Assembly: GCA_016298065.1 (NCBI GenBank)
Contig: JAEDDN010000001.1
Span: forward strand, 215,791-279,790
Length of the DNA stretch: 64,000 nucleotides
Reading direction: 5' to 3'
DNA from: Oscillospiraceae bacterium
GTDB lineage: Bacteria; Bacillota; Clostridia; Oscillospirales; Ruminococcaceae
The notes under the pieces were generated by a model. The model was given only the letters and a program-made list of their open reading frames with translations, was not told the DNA's origin and searched no databases. The position numbers and the translations under genes are program-made. Each line of letters starts with the position of its first letter. Position 1 is the first letter of the stretch. Shown piece after piece: positions 1 through 6,916 of the stretch.

Positions 1-456
1 AAACAAACGGTAGAGGAAATTAAAAAGCAGTCCGAAAGTCTTTCGAGAAAAGAAATAATCCAAAAGTCGCTTAAGGATTACGGCGCAATATTTGTGTGCG
101 ACAACATAGATTACGCTGTTAAAATGGCAAATGATTTTGCCCCCGAGCACTTAGAGGTTATGGTTAAAAACCCTATGGAATATATCGGAAAGCTTGATAA
201 CGCAGGCTCTGTATTCTTAGGCAACTATGCGCCTGAACCGTTAGGGGATTACTATGCAGGTCCTAACCACGTTTTACCCACAAGCGGTACTGCAAGATTT
301 TTCTCACCTTTGTCGGTAGACGCTTTTGTGAAAAAATCGAGCTATATTTACTATACAGACGAGGCTTTAAGAGAGGCTCACGACGATATTGTTTTACTTG
401 CAAACCGTGAGGGACTTACTGCTCACGCAAATTCAATCATAGTACGTTATAAATAA
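1..456 (+). CDS. hisD: Histidinol dehydrogenase, 3' part (cut by window start)
   Basis: The reading frame is open from the first base to a TAA at 454-456, giving the C-terminal 151 residues of a protein that is usually about 430 long. HisD oxidises L-histidinol to L-histidine in two NAD-dependent steps in the cytoplasm. The visible part holds the APEH motif (residues 47-50, the catalytic Glu-His pair), GDYYAGPNH (82-90, zinc-ligand Asp and conserved His) and LTAH near the C-terminus (a family zinc ligand). The internal ATG at 94 lies inside the conserved fold and is not a start. It is followed after 13 nt by hisC, so it is the upstream part of a histidine operon that begins outside the window. 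Confidence 0.96.
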   Translation, partial: KQTVEEIKKQSESLSRKEIIQKSLKDYGAIFVCDNIDYAVKMANDFAPEHLEVMVKNPMEYIGKLDNAGSVFLGNYAPEPLGDYYAGPNHVLPTSGTARFFSPLSVDAFVKKSSYIYYTDEALREAHDDIVLLANREGLTAHANSIIVRYK

Positions 457-469
457 AGGGAGCTTTTAA

Positions 470-1531
470 ATGAAATATAACATACCCGACAGGATAAAAA
501 GCCTAACCCCTTATGAGCCTATAACCGAAAAATACGACACAAGGCTTGACGCAAATGAATCCTGCTTTAATTTAAAAGATGAACAGTTAAATAAAATAGC
601 TAAGCGTGTGAAGTCACTCGAATTTAACCGTTATCCCGACCCTTATGCAAACGCAGTAAGAGAAAAATTCGCTGACTATTACAATATAGATAAAAACCTT
701 ATAACTGTAGGCAACGGCTCGGACGAGCTTATCGCCTTGATGATGGGAACTTTATTCAGCACGGGTGATAAGTTAGCCGTACTTTCAAATGACTTTAGTA
801 TGTACAGGGTATATGCTCAAAGCTACGGCTTAGAATGCGACGTTATACCTAAAAGAGAGGATTTAACTGTTGACATTGACACTGTTTTAGATTACATTGA
901 TAATAACGGTATATCGGGCATTGTGTTTTCAAATCCCTGTAACCCGACCTCGCTCGGAGTAAAAAGGGAAGAGATTATCCGCTTGTTAGACTCTACCGAT
1001 GCTTTGGTAATATTAGACGAAGCATATATGGACTTTTGGGATCAGTCGGTAATAGATAAGGTTAATTGTTATGATAATCTTATAATCTTAAAGACCTGCT
1101 CTAAGGCGATAGGGCTTGCAGGAGTAAGGCTTGGTTTTGCCATAGCTAATAAGACGCTTACCGATGTTTTACAGGCGGTAAAATCGCCCTATAACGTAAA
1201 CGTCTTATCACAGCTTGTAGGCGAAGAGGTTTTAAGCGACAAGGAGTATTTAAGCTTTGCTTCAAAAACGCTTGCACTTCAAACCAAAAGCTTATACGCC
1301 GAAATTTTAAAGCTATCAAAAGAGTATAGTAATATTCTTAAAACGGTATATGAACCGTGTACAAATTTTGTGTTTGTAAAAACTGCGTATAGCGACAAAA
1401 TCTTTAACGCTATGCTTAATGAATCGGTAGCTATAAGAAATATGAACGGATATATAAGAATCTGTACCGGCACCGAAGAGGAAAACAAAATATTCATAAG
1501 TAAGCTAAATGAGTTTTTAAATACTTTATAA
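470..1531 (+). CDS. hisC: Histidinol-phosphate aminotransferase
   Basis: A 353-residue PLP fold-type I aminotransferase that converts imidazole-acetol phosphate and glutamate to histidinol phosphate. The sequence shows NPCNPTS (155-161), DEAY (183-186, Asp that contacts the pyridine nitrogen), the Schiff-base lysine K212 in TCSKAIGLAGVR and the substrate-binding R220. Length is normal for HisC (about 350-360). The start is ATG with a GGGAGC Shine-Dalgarno site 13 nt after hisD. Position between hisD and hisB settles the assignment over other class II aminotransferases. Confidence 0.96.
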   Translation: MKYNIPDRIKSLTPYEPITEKYDTRLDANESCFNLKDEQLNKIAKRVKSLEFNRYPDPYANAVREKFADYYNIDKNLITVGNGSDELIALMMGTLFSTGDKLAVLSNDFSMYRVYAQSYGLECDVIPKREDLTVDIDTVLDYIDNNGISGIVFSNPCNPTSLGVKREEIIRLLDSTDALVILDEAYMDFWDQSVIDKVNCYDNLIILKTCSKAIGLAGVRLGFAIANKTLTDVLQAVKSPYNVNVLSQLVGEEVLSDKEYLSFASKTLALQTKSLYAEILKLSKEYSNILKTVYEPCTNFVFVKTAYSDKIFNAMLNESVAIRNMNGYIRICTGTEEENKIFISKLNEFLNTL

Positions 1532-1556
1532 AATAAAGATGTGAAAGGAGCTTTTT

Positions 1557-2138
1557 ATGAGAACTTCCGAAGTATCTAGAAAGACAAAAGAAACTGACAT
1601 TTCCGTTAGCATAAACCTTGACGGAAATAAAAACAACAGAATAAGCACTAATATAGGCTTTTTTGACCACATGTTAAATGCGCTCGCCGTACACTCGGGA
1701 ATTGATATGCAGATAAGGACCGAAGGCGACATATATGTGGATTGTCATCATTCTATTGAGGATACGGGCATTGTATTAGGTAAGGCGTTAGCCGAAGCAC
1801 TTGGAGATAAAAGCGGTATCGCACGTTACGGAAGTGCGTTTATTCCTATGGACGAAGCACTTGGCTTTGCTTCGGTCGACATAAGCGGCAGACCGTATTT
1901 GGTTTTTGACTGTGAATTTGAAAACGACAGCATAGGCGATATGGATACTCAAATGGTTGAGGAATTTTTCAGAGCCTTAGCGTTTAACGCAGGTATTACC
2001 TTGCACATAAAATGCGAATACGGCAAAAACGAGCACCACAAGGTAGAGGCTATATTTAAGGCTGTTGCTTATGCCTTAAAGCAGGCTATAAAGCCTTTAG
2101 ATGACGACAGCCCTTTATCCACTAAGGGAATATTATAA
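1557..2138 (+). CDS. hisB: Imidazoleglycerol-phosphate dehydratase
   Basis: A 193-residue monofunctional IGP dehydratase, without the phosphatase domain found in enteric HisB. It dehydrates imidazole glycerol phosphate to imidazole-acetol phosphate. The two Mn-binding His-rich motifs are visible: DCHHSIED (62-69) and NEHHK near residue 165, plus FFDHML (35-40). Start ATG behind AAAGGAG. The histidinol-phosphate phosphatase step is not encoded in this window; a separate PHP-type enzyme would be needed. The PHP protein at 11492-12334 is not in the operon and looks more like the TrpH/RNase AM group. Confidence 0.96.
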   Translation: MRTSEVSRKTKETDISVSINLDGNKNNRISTNIGFFDHMLNALAVHSGIDMQIRTEGDIYVDCHHSIEDTGIVLGKALAEALGDKSGIARYGSAFIPMDEALGFASVDISGRPYLVFDCEFENDSIGDMDTQMVEEFFRALAFNAGITLHIKCEYGKNEHHKVEAIFKAVAYALKQAIKPLDDDSPLSTKGIL

Positions 2139-2160
2139 GCATTAAGGAGAAAAAGCTTTA

Positions 2161-2769
2161 ATGATTGCAATAATAGATTACGGAGCAGGTAATTTATTCA
2201 GTGTAAAAAATGCGCTCGAATATATAGGAGAAAGCTATATAATTACAAATAAAAAATCTGATATCGAAAAAGCAGACAGCCTTATTCTGCCGGGCGTAGG
2301 CGCTTATCCCTACGCTATGAAAATGTTAAAGGACACAGGGCTTATATCGCTCATTAAAGAGCAGGTAGCTACAAAACCCTTACTTGGAATTTGTCTTGGT
2401 ATGCAGATGTTATTTGACGAAAGTACGGAATTTGAGCTTACAAAGGGTTTAGGACTTATTAACGGTAGGGTAGACGATATAGTTACCTCGCCTGAACTGA
2501 AGATACCTCACATGGGTTGGAACGAGCTTATAATAAACGATAAGTCAAATCCGCTTTTAAAAGGTATTTCAGACGGTGACTGCGTTTACTTTGTGCATTC
2601 CTTTATGGCGTATACCGACGATGAAAACATTACTGCTCACTGTGATTACGGTGTAAAGGTACCTGCCTTAACATCAAAAGACAATGTATACGGTGCGCAA
2701 TTTCACCCTGAAAAAAGCGGAGAAACCGGTCTTACTATCCTAAGAAACTTCGGAGGCTTAACAAAATGA
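2161..2769 (+). CDS. hisH: Imidazole glycerol phosphate synthase, glutaminase subunit
   Basis: A 202-residue class I glutamine amidotransferase that feeds ammonia to HisF. The catalytic triad is visible: C78 in GICLGMQ, and H182/E184 in QFHPEKSG near the C-terminus. The oxyanion strand PGVGAY is at 44-49. The ATG follows AAGGAGAAAAAGC. Its last codons overlap the hisA start by 4 nt (2766-2769), which suggests translational coupling. Confidence 0.96.
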   Translation: MIAIIDYGAGNLFSVKNALEYIGESYIITNKKSDIEKADSLILPGVGAYPYAMKMLKDTGLISLIKEQVATKPLLGICLGMQMLFDESTEFELTKGLGLINGRVDDIVTSPELKIPHMGWNELIINDKSNPLLKGISDGDCVYFVHSFMAYTDDENITAHCDYGVKVPALTSKDNVYGAQFHPEKSGETGLTILRNFGGLTK

Positions 2770-3488
2770 TAATTTTACCTGCAATAGATATAAAAGACGG
2801 TAGCTGCGTAAGACTTGTAAAGGGCGATTATAATACTGCACATAAGGTTGCCGAAGATCCGTTTGTAACAGCAAAAAACTTTGAAAAAGCAGGCGCTGAG
2901 TATCTTCATATGGTTGACTTGGACGGTGCAAAGGACGCTAAAACCGTAAACAGAGATTTGTTTTATGAAATGGCAAAAAGCACCTCTTTAAAGATTGAAC
3001 TCGGCGGAGGAATAAGAAACCTTGATACTATAGAGGACTACCTTAAAAACGGCATAAACAGGGTTATATTAGGCTCTGTAGCTATAAAAAATCCCACCCT
3101 TGTAAAGACTGCGATTAAGGAATTCGGTGCAGAGAGAATAGTTGTAGGAATTGATGCAAAGAACGAAATGGTGGCTACTGAGGGCTGGCTTGATACCTCT
3201 GATGTAAATTATATTGATTTGGCTTGTCAAATGGAAAAAGCAGGCGTTAAATATATAGTTTTCACCGATATTTCCAAAGACGGAACGCTAAAGGGACCTA
3301 ATTTAAAACAGCTTGATAACATAAATAAGGCTGTAGGCTGCAATATTATTGCGAGTGGCGGAATAAGGGATATAAGCAATATAAGCGCTTGTAAAGCACT
3401 TAATTTGTACGGCGTTATATGCGGTAAGTCGCTTTATGAGGGTACCCTTGACTTAAAAACGGCCATTGATTTATCAAAAGGAGAATAA
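2766..3488 (+). CDS. hisA: ProFAR isomerase
   Basis: A 240-residue (beta/alpha)8 barrel that isomerises ProFAR to PRFAR by an Amadori rearrangement. The catalytic Asp residues D8 (AIDIKDG) and D130 (VVGIDAKN) are present, together with the phosphate-binding GGGIR (80-84) and a C-terminal ASGGIRD loop. It is homologous to HisF encoded directly downstream, and the pair reflects the known ancient half-barrel duplication. It overlaps hisH by 4 nt and ends 3 nt before hisF. Confidence 0.96.
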   Translation: MIILPAIDIKDGSCVRLVKGDYNTAHKVAEDPFVTAKNFEKAGAEYLHMVDLDGAKDAKTVNRDLFYEMAKSTSLKIELGGGIRNLDTIEDYLKNGINRVILGSVAIKNPTLVKTAIKEFGAERIVVGIDAKNEMVATEGWLDTSDVNYIDLACQMEKAGVKYIVFTDISKDGTLKGPNLKQLDNINKAVGCNIIASGGIRDISNISACKALNLYGVICGKSLYEGTLDLKTAIDLSKGE

Positions 3489-3491
3489 TAT

Positions 3492-4253
3492 ATGCTGACA
3501 AAAAGAATAATCCCTTGTCTTGATGTTCGAGGCGGACGTGTGGTAAAGGGAATTAACTTTGTTGGAATAAAAGATGTCGGCGACCCTGTAGAATGTGCAA
3601 AAATGTATAACGAGCAGGGCGCAGATGAAATAGTTTTTTTGGATATTACCGCTTCCCACGAGGGCAGGGGCACGATACTCGATGTCGTTGAAAGAACGGC
3701 TAAAGAGGTTTTTGTACCATTAACTGTAGGCGGTGGAATAAGAACCATAGACGATTTTAAAAGTACCTTGCGTGCAGGTGCCGATAAAGTATCGGTAAAC
3801 TCTGCGGCGGTACACAATCCCAATCTTATATATGAAGCCGCCGACAAATTCGGCAGTCAGTGCGTTGTGTGCGCTATAGATGCAAAGCGTATAAACGGCA
3901 AATTCAACGTGGTTATAAACGGTGGCAGAATTGATACCGGTTTAGACGCTATCGAGTGGGCAAAAAAGGCGGTTGAGCTTGGCGCAGGTGAGCTTTTGGT
4001 AACTTCAATGGATACCGACGGCACTAAGAGCGGATTTGACATAGAGCTTTTAAATGAGATATGTCCTCTTGTAAACGTACCTGTAATTGCAAGCGGCGGT
4101 TGCGGTACTTTAGAGCATTTTTCAGACGTGTTTTTAAAAACAGGTACTGACGCTGCGCTTGCGGCTTCGCTTTTTCACTACAGAGAGCTGACTGTTCCCG
4201 AAGTAAAAAATCACTTAAAATCAAAGGGCATACCTGTCAGACTTAGTAAATAA
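3492..4253 (+). CDS. hisF: Imidazole glycerol phosphate synthase, cyclase subunit
   Basis: A 253-residue (beta/alpha)8 barrel that with HisH turns PRFAR plus ammonia into imidazole glycerol phosphate and AICAR. The two catalytic aspartates are seen at D11 (PCLDVRGG) and D130 (CAIDAKR), and the phosphate sites GGGIR (80-84) and ASGGCGT are intact. Start ATG lies behind AAAAGGAGAATAAT, part of which is the hisA 3' end. AICAR made here can be recycled to IMP by the stand-alone AICAR transformylase and PurO encoded at 48.9-50.8 kb. Confidence 0.97.
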   Translation: MLTKRIIPCLDVRGGRVVKGINFVGIKDVGDPVECAKMYNEQGADEIVFLDITASHEGRGTILDVVERTAKEVFVPLTVGGGIRTIDDFKSTLRAGADKVSVNSAAVHNPNLIYEAADKFGSQCVVCAIDAKRINGKFNVVINGGRIDTGLDAIEWAKKAVELGAGELLVTSMDTDGTKSGFDIELLNEICPLVNVPVIASGGCGTLEHFSDVFLKTGTDAALAASLFHYRELTVPEVKNHLKSKGIPVRLSK

Positions 4254-4263
4254 GGAGTTTATT

Positions 4264-4587
4264 ATGGATTTTGATAAATATTTTGTAAAGGACAAGCTTA
4301 TTCCCGCAATAGTGGTTGAGGAAACAAACGGCGAGGTTTTAATGCTTGCGTATATGAATAGGGAAAGCCTTGAAAAAACCTTTCAGACAGGCTATACTTG
4401 GTTTTACAGCCGTTCACGCAAGGAGCTTTGGAACAAAGGCGCTACAAGCGGTAATTTACAAAAGGTTGTAAGCATTACCGCCGACTGTGACGATGATACC
4501 TTGCTTGTAAAGGTACATCAAACGGGAGTAGCCTGTCATACAGGTAATTATTCCTGCTTTTTTAAAGAAATATATAAGGGAGAGTAA
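4264..4587 (+). CDS. hisI: Phosphoribosyl-AMP cyclohydrolase
   Basis: A 107-residue stand-alone HisI that opens the adenine ring of PR-AMP. The Mg/Zn site is visible as ADCDDD (73-78) with the paired cysteines C91 and C98 in the segment VACHTG to YSCFF; the N-terminal WFYSRSRKELW motif (46-56) is characteristic. In many bacteria HisI and HisE are fused; here they are two proteins with separate Shine-Dalgarno sites and a 5-nt gap. Confidence 0.95.
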   Translation: MDFDKYFVKDKLIPAIVVEETNGEVLMLAYMNRESLEKTFQTGYTWFYSRSRKELWNKGATSGNLQKVVSITADCDDDTLLVKVHQTGVACHTGNYSCFFKEIYKGE

Positions 4588-4592
4588 ATAAA

Positions 4593-4922
4593 ATGACAAA
4601 CGATACTTTAAAGGGCTTATATGAAGTTGTAAAACAGCGCAAGGAAAATTATGAGGAAGGCTCTTACACCTGTTATCTTTTTGATAAGGGACTTGATAAA
4701 ATCTTAAAAAAATGCGGTGAAGAGTGTTCGGAAATGATTATAGCATCAAAAAACACCGATAAAGGCGAGCTTGAGGGCGAAATTTGCGACCTTATTTATC
4801 ATATGATGGTGCTTATGGTCGAAAAGGGCGTCGAGCTTGACGATATTATTGCCGTACTCGAAAAGCGCAGACAAAAAATCGGCAATCTTAAAAAGTTTCA
4901 TGTAGTTGATAAGGATTCTTAA
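4593..4922 (+). CDS. hisE: Phosphoribosyl-ATP pyrophosphatase
   Basis: A 109-residue MazG-like all-alpha NTP pyrophosphohydrolase that hydrolyses PR-ATP to PR-AMP. The metal-binding pattern EECSEM (38-43) followed by EICDLIYH is the EExxE...ExxD arrangement of the fold. It is the last gene of the operon: a strong hairpin terminator begins 4 nt after its stop, and the next gene runs in the opposite direction. Confidence 0.95.
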   Translation: MTNDTLKGLYEVVKQRKENYEEGSYTCYLFDKGLDKILKKCGEECSEMIIASKNTDKGELEGEICDLIYHMMVLMVEKGVELDDIIAVLEKRRQKIGNLKKFHVVDKDS

Positions 4923-4925
4923 TAT

Positions 4926-4960
4926 AAAAAAATCGTGGTTTTTTTAACCACGATTTTTTG
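4926..4960 (+). terminator. Terminator of the histidine operon
   Basis: A 14-bp inverted repeat (4927-4940 with 4946-4959, core ATCGTGGTT / AACCACGAT) around a short T loop and flanked by A and T runs. It immediately follows hisE and, being A/T flanked on both sides, could also stop transcripts from the convergent recombinase gene. Confidence 0.92.
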
Positions 4961-5015
4961 TTTCTTTAAAAAGAAATTAGGAATATATTTACAGCAAAAA
5001 GGGGAGAGGGGAAGA

Positions 5016-5990
5016 CTATTTTTTACTTTTAAAATTAAGAGGAGAGTTTTCTATTGCTTCTTTTACCTGACTGTTGGAAATATGGGTATATATCTGAGTA
5101 GTTCCTAAGTTGTTGTGTCCCAAAATTTCCTGCAAAACTCTTATATCAACGCCTGCGTGCTGATACATCATTGTGGCGGCGGTGTGTCTGAGCTTATGCG
5201 TGGAAAATCCCATACCTGAAAGTCCTGCTTTTTGCAAGCAGTTATCAATTATACGCTCTACCTGTCTTGCACAGATTCTATTTCCATTTCTTGACAAAAA
5301 CAATGCTTTCTTATCTAAATGCTTGGCATTTTGATAGTGGTCACGCTTAAATATAAGATAATCGTTAAGAGCCGATAGGCAAGCGTCGTTAAGATATACT
5401 ATGCGTTCTTTATTTCCTTTACCTCTAAGCAAAAGACGGTTGTTGTTTTCACAAATGCTTATATCGTTTAAATTTATACCTACAAGCTCACTTAAACGCA
5501 TACCGCAGTTTAAAAATAATGTTACCATACAATAATCACGAGCCTTAAAAGGTCCGTCAATGCTGTTTAAAAGCTGTAAGCATTGTTCGAGATTTAGATA
5601 TTTAGGCAGTGATTTTTTTATTTTCGGAAGCTCTAAATTTTCAGTAGGATTTTTATCTATAGCGTTTATATTGTACATATGCTTATAAAAGGTTCTTAAG
5701 CAGGAAGCCTTACGGGCTATTGTAGACGATTGATTGGTGCTGTTTACATAATGAAAAAATTCATAAATATCAGATAAGGTAACAGATTTTATAAGATCTA
5801 TAGAAACATCTTCGATAGAGATATTTTCAAAATCGGTTTGTTTATCACAAAGACCTTTATGAAGTTTTATAAACCTAAAGAAATATCTGATGTCTTTGTA
5901 ATAAGCATAAACGGTATTTTTAGAACGTCCTTTAACGGTTTCCAAATAAAACAGGAATTCACGGATTTCGGGCGAACAATCGTTATACAT
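5016..5990 (-). CDS. XerC/XerD-type tyrosine recombinase
   Basis: A 324-residue tyrosine recombinase with an N-terminal SAM-like core-binding domain (about 8-110) and a C-terminal catalytic domain. All active-site residues are seen: R165 (NCGMRLSEL), K191 (RGKGNK), H265-x-x-R268 (THKLRHT), H292 (LGHNN) and the nucleophile Y301 (TQIYTH). Length and the LGHNNLGTTQIYTH motif fit chromosomal Xer proteins that resolve chromosome dimers at dif, but I see no dif site and no phage genes, so XerC, XerD or a dedicated integrase cannot be separated. It has its own promoter at 6048-6077, an AGAGGAGG Shine-Dalgarno site and a small inverted repeat in its leader. Confidence 0.9.
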   Translation of the reverse strand: MYNDCSPEIREFLFYLETVKGRSKNTVYAYYKDIRYFFRFIKLHKGLCDKQTDFENISIEDVSIDLIKSVTLSDIYEFFHYVNSTNQSSTIARKASCLRTFYKHMYNINAIDKNPTENLELPKIKKSLPKYLNLEQCLQLLNSIDGPFKARDYCMVTLFLNCGMRLSELVGINLNDISICENNNRLLLRGKGNKERIVYLNDACLSALNDYLIFKRDHYQNAKHLDKKALFLSRNGNRICARQVERIIDNCLQKAGLSGMGFSTHKLRHTAATMMYQHAGVDIRVLQEILGHNNLGTTQIYTHISNSQVKEAIENSPLNFKSKK

Positions 5991-6007
5991 CTTTTTACCT
6001 CCTCTGT

Positions 6008-6035
6008 ATGTCGGTAAATATCAATTTCCCGACAT
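6008..6035 (-). repeat. 7-bp inverted repeat in the leader of the recombinase gene
   Basis: ATGTCGG at 6008-6014 and CCGACAT at 6029-6035 form a perfect 7-bp dyad with a 14-nt spacer. It lies between the predicted start point near 6041 and the Shine-Dalgarno site, so it could be an mRNA hairpin or a repressor site. No T run follows on the recombinase strand, so it is not an obvious terminator. Confidence 0.5.
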
Positions 6036-6047
6036 AAGCTTTATTTT

Positions 6048-6077
6048 ATTATAGCACTCTCCTACGATATATGTCAA
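6048..6077 (-). promoter_or_regulatory. Sigma-A-type promoter of the recombinase gene
   Basis: On the minus strand TTGACA (6077-6072) is followed after 18 nt by TATAAT (6053-6048), both perfect consensus hexamers, about 58 nt upstream of the start codon. Confidence 0.75.
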
Positions 6078-6450
6078 TAGATTTTATGTACTTTTATAAA
6101 AAGCTGTTTTCTGAAATATACTAACTAATATCCAAACTAATACCCTTTGATATAATTTAACCTCTAAAATTTAAAACCTCATTTTGAAATTACTGTTTTA
6201 CATTAAAATGTTTTTTAGCTTTATAAAGCTTTTATAAATTTTATAAAAATCACTTTTAAAAATTTTTCTAATCTATCTTCTAATTTATATTATTCTTAAA
6301 CTTAAATAAACTTTTATATAAGTATGTAGCTTTTGAGGTTATCTGATGTAAGTAATAAATATAATATAAAATACCGCTTATAGCCTATCTTTTATTTCCC
6401 TGCTTATTATCTCCCCTATAGTAGTTATGTTTGAAAAAATTTTTAAAAAA
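6078..6450. other. AT-rich intergenic stretch with no gene seen
   Basis: About 370 nt of very AT-rich DNA between the divergent recombinase and small membrane protein genes. It contains short A/T runs and small palindromes such as AGCTTTATAAAGCT near 6219, but no reading frame with a ribosome binding site, no tRNA-like fold and no recognised riboswitch. Nothing in it can be assigned. Confidence 0.5.
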
Positions 6451-6453
6451 TAC

Positions 6454-6482
6454 TTGACAAACCTCATTTTTGGGTATATACT
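6454..6482 (+). promoter_or_regulatory. Sigma-A promoter of the SOS-type small membrane protein gene
   Basis: TTGACA (6454-6459), a 17-nt spacer and TATACT (6477-6482) form a near-perfect vegetative promoter. The predicted start point, near 6489-6491, falls on the edge of the LexA-like box at 6491-6504. Confidence 0.85.
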
Positions 6483-6490
6483 AAAGAAAA

Positions 6491-6504
6491 AGAACAAATG
6501 TTCT
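6491..6504 (+). promoter_or_regulatory. LexA (SOS/Cheo-type) box at the transcription start
   Basis: AGAACAAATGTTCT fits the Gram-positive LexA/DinR core GAACRNRYGTTC exactly. The dyad extends to 18 bp (AAAGAAC-AAAT-GTTCTTT, 6489-6506). It sits directly downstream of the -10 box, a position where a bound repressor would block RNA polymerase. That it binds LexA is inferred from the match and location. Confidence 0.8.
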
Positions 6505-6539
6505 TTAGAGAAATATATATCTTTCCCGGAGGTAATCTT

Positions 6540-6800
6540 ATGAAAAAATTATTTATGTTTTTAGGATTTGCAGGCTTTATATATTTAATCGGTACAGCAG
6601 GAGCAAGCGACGCCGGCAGTATAGCCTTTTCGAGAATTATTTTGCAGTGCCTGATAAGCTTTTTGGTAATGGGTGCCGGCTATATAGGCTATTGTGCTTG
6701 TGATTCCGCCAAGAAAAAGGCTGAAAATAAGGTTATATATTTAAAAAAGCGTGAAGCTGCAAGAAAGAGCTTTGACGATTATTGCTCAAAAGCCGCTTAA
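6540..6800 (+). CDS. Small two-helix membrane protein, predicted SOS-regulated
   Basis: An 86-residue protein read from the ATG at 6540 behind CCGGAGGTAAT; an in-frame ATG at 6498 is rejected because it lies in the LexA box and has no Shine-Dalgarno site. A hydrophobic segment at about 3-20 is followed by a short polar turn (ASDAGS), a second hydrophobic segment at 30-52 and a basic, Lys/Arg-rich C-terminal tail (57-78), giving a probable helical hairpin. I do not recognise a family. The strong promoter with a LexA box at the start point suggests induction by DNA damage. By analogy with SOS-induced membrane-bound division inhibitors such as B. subtilis YneA it may delay division, but it has no LysM domain and no visible homology to YneA; this role is a guess. 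Confidence 0.75.
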   Translation: MKKLFMFLGFAGFIYLIGTAGASDAGSIAFSRIILQCLISFLVMGAGYIGYCACDSAKKKAENKVIYLKKREAARKSFDDYCSKAA

Positions 6801-6820
6801 AATTAAGCCTTTTATTTTTT
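6795..6820 (+). terminator. Weak terminator after the small membrane protein
   Basis: GCTTAA-AA-TTAAGC (6795-6808) overlaps the stop codon and is followed by a T-rich run (CTTTTATTTTTTT). The stem is short, so termination is only plausible. Confidence 0.45.
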
Positions 6821-6830
6821 TAGACTATAA

Positions 6831-6844
6831 AGAACAAAAGTTCC
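6831..6844. promoter_or_regulatory. Second LexA-like box
   Basis: AGAACAAAAGTTCC contains the palindromic core GAAC-N4-GTTC (6832-6843), with one departure from the GAACRNRYGTTC rule at the Y position. It lies between the 3' ends of two convergent genes, so no promoter can be tied to it. Confidence 0.45.
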
Positions 6845-6863
6845 ACCTCTTTATTTTATAGAG

Positions 6864-6896
6864 AAAAATAAAAATAAGGGGCGTAAAGCCCCTTAT
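6864..6896 (-). terminator. Terminator of sipL
   Basis: A 9-bp stem (ATAAGGGGC 6874-6882 with GCCCCTTAT 6888-6896) with a 5-nt loop. On the minus strand it is followed by a T-rich run (TTTTATTTTT), 20 nt after the sipL stop codon. Confidence 0.85.
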
Positions 6897-6916
6897 AATA
6901 TAAAGTGTAAAATTTC

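Noticed and set aside
5016..5990. Prophage or ICE integrase
   Set aside because: No phage, conjugation or excisionase genes and no attachment repeats are near; the sequence fits chromosomal Xer proteins as well.
6498..6539. In-frame ATG at 6498 extending the small membrane protein by 14 residues
   Set aside because: It lies within the LexA box at the predicted transcription start and has no ribosome site; the ATG at 6540 follows CCGGAGGTAAT.
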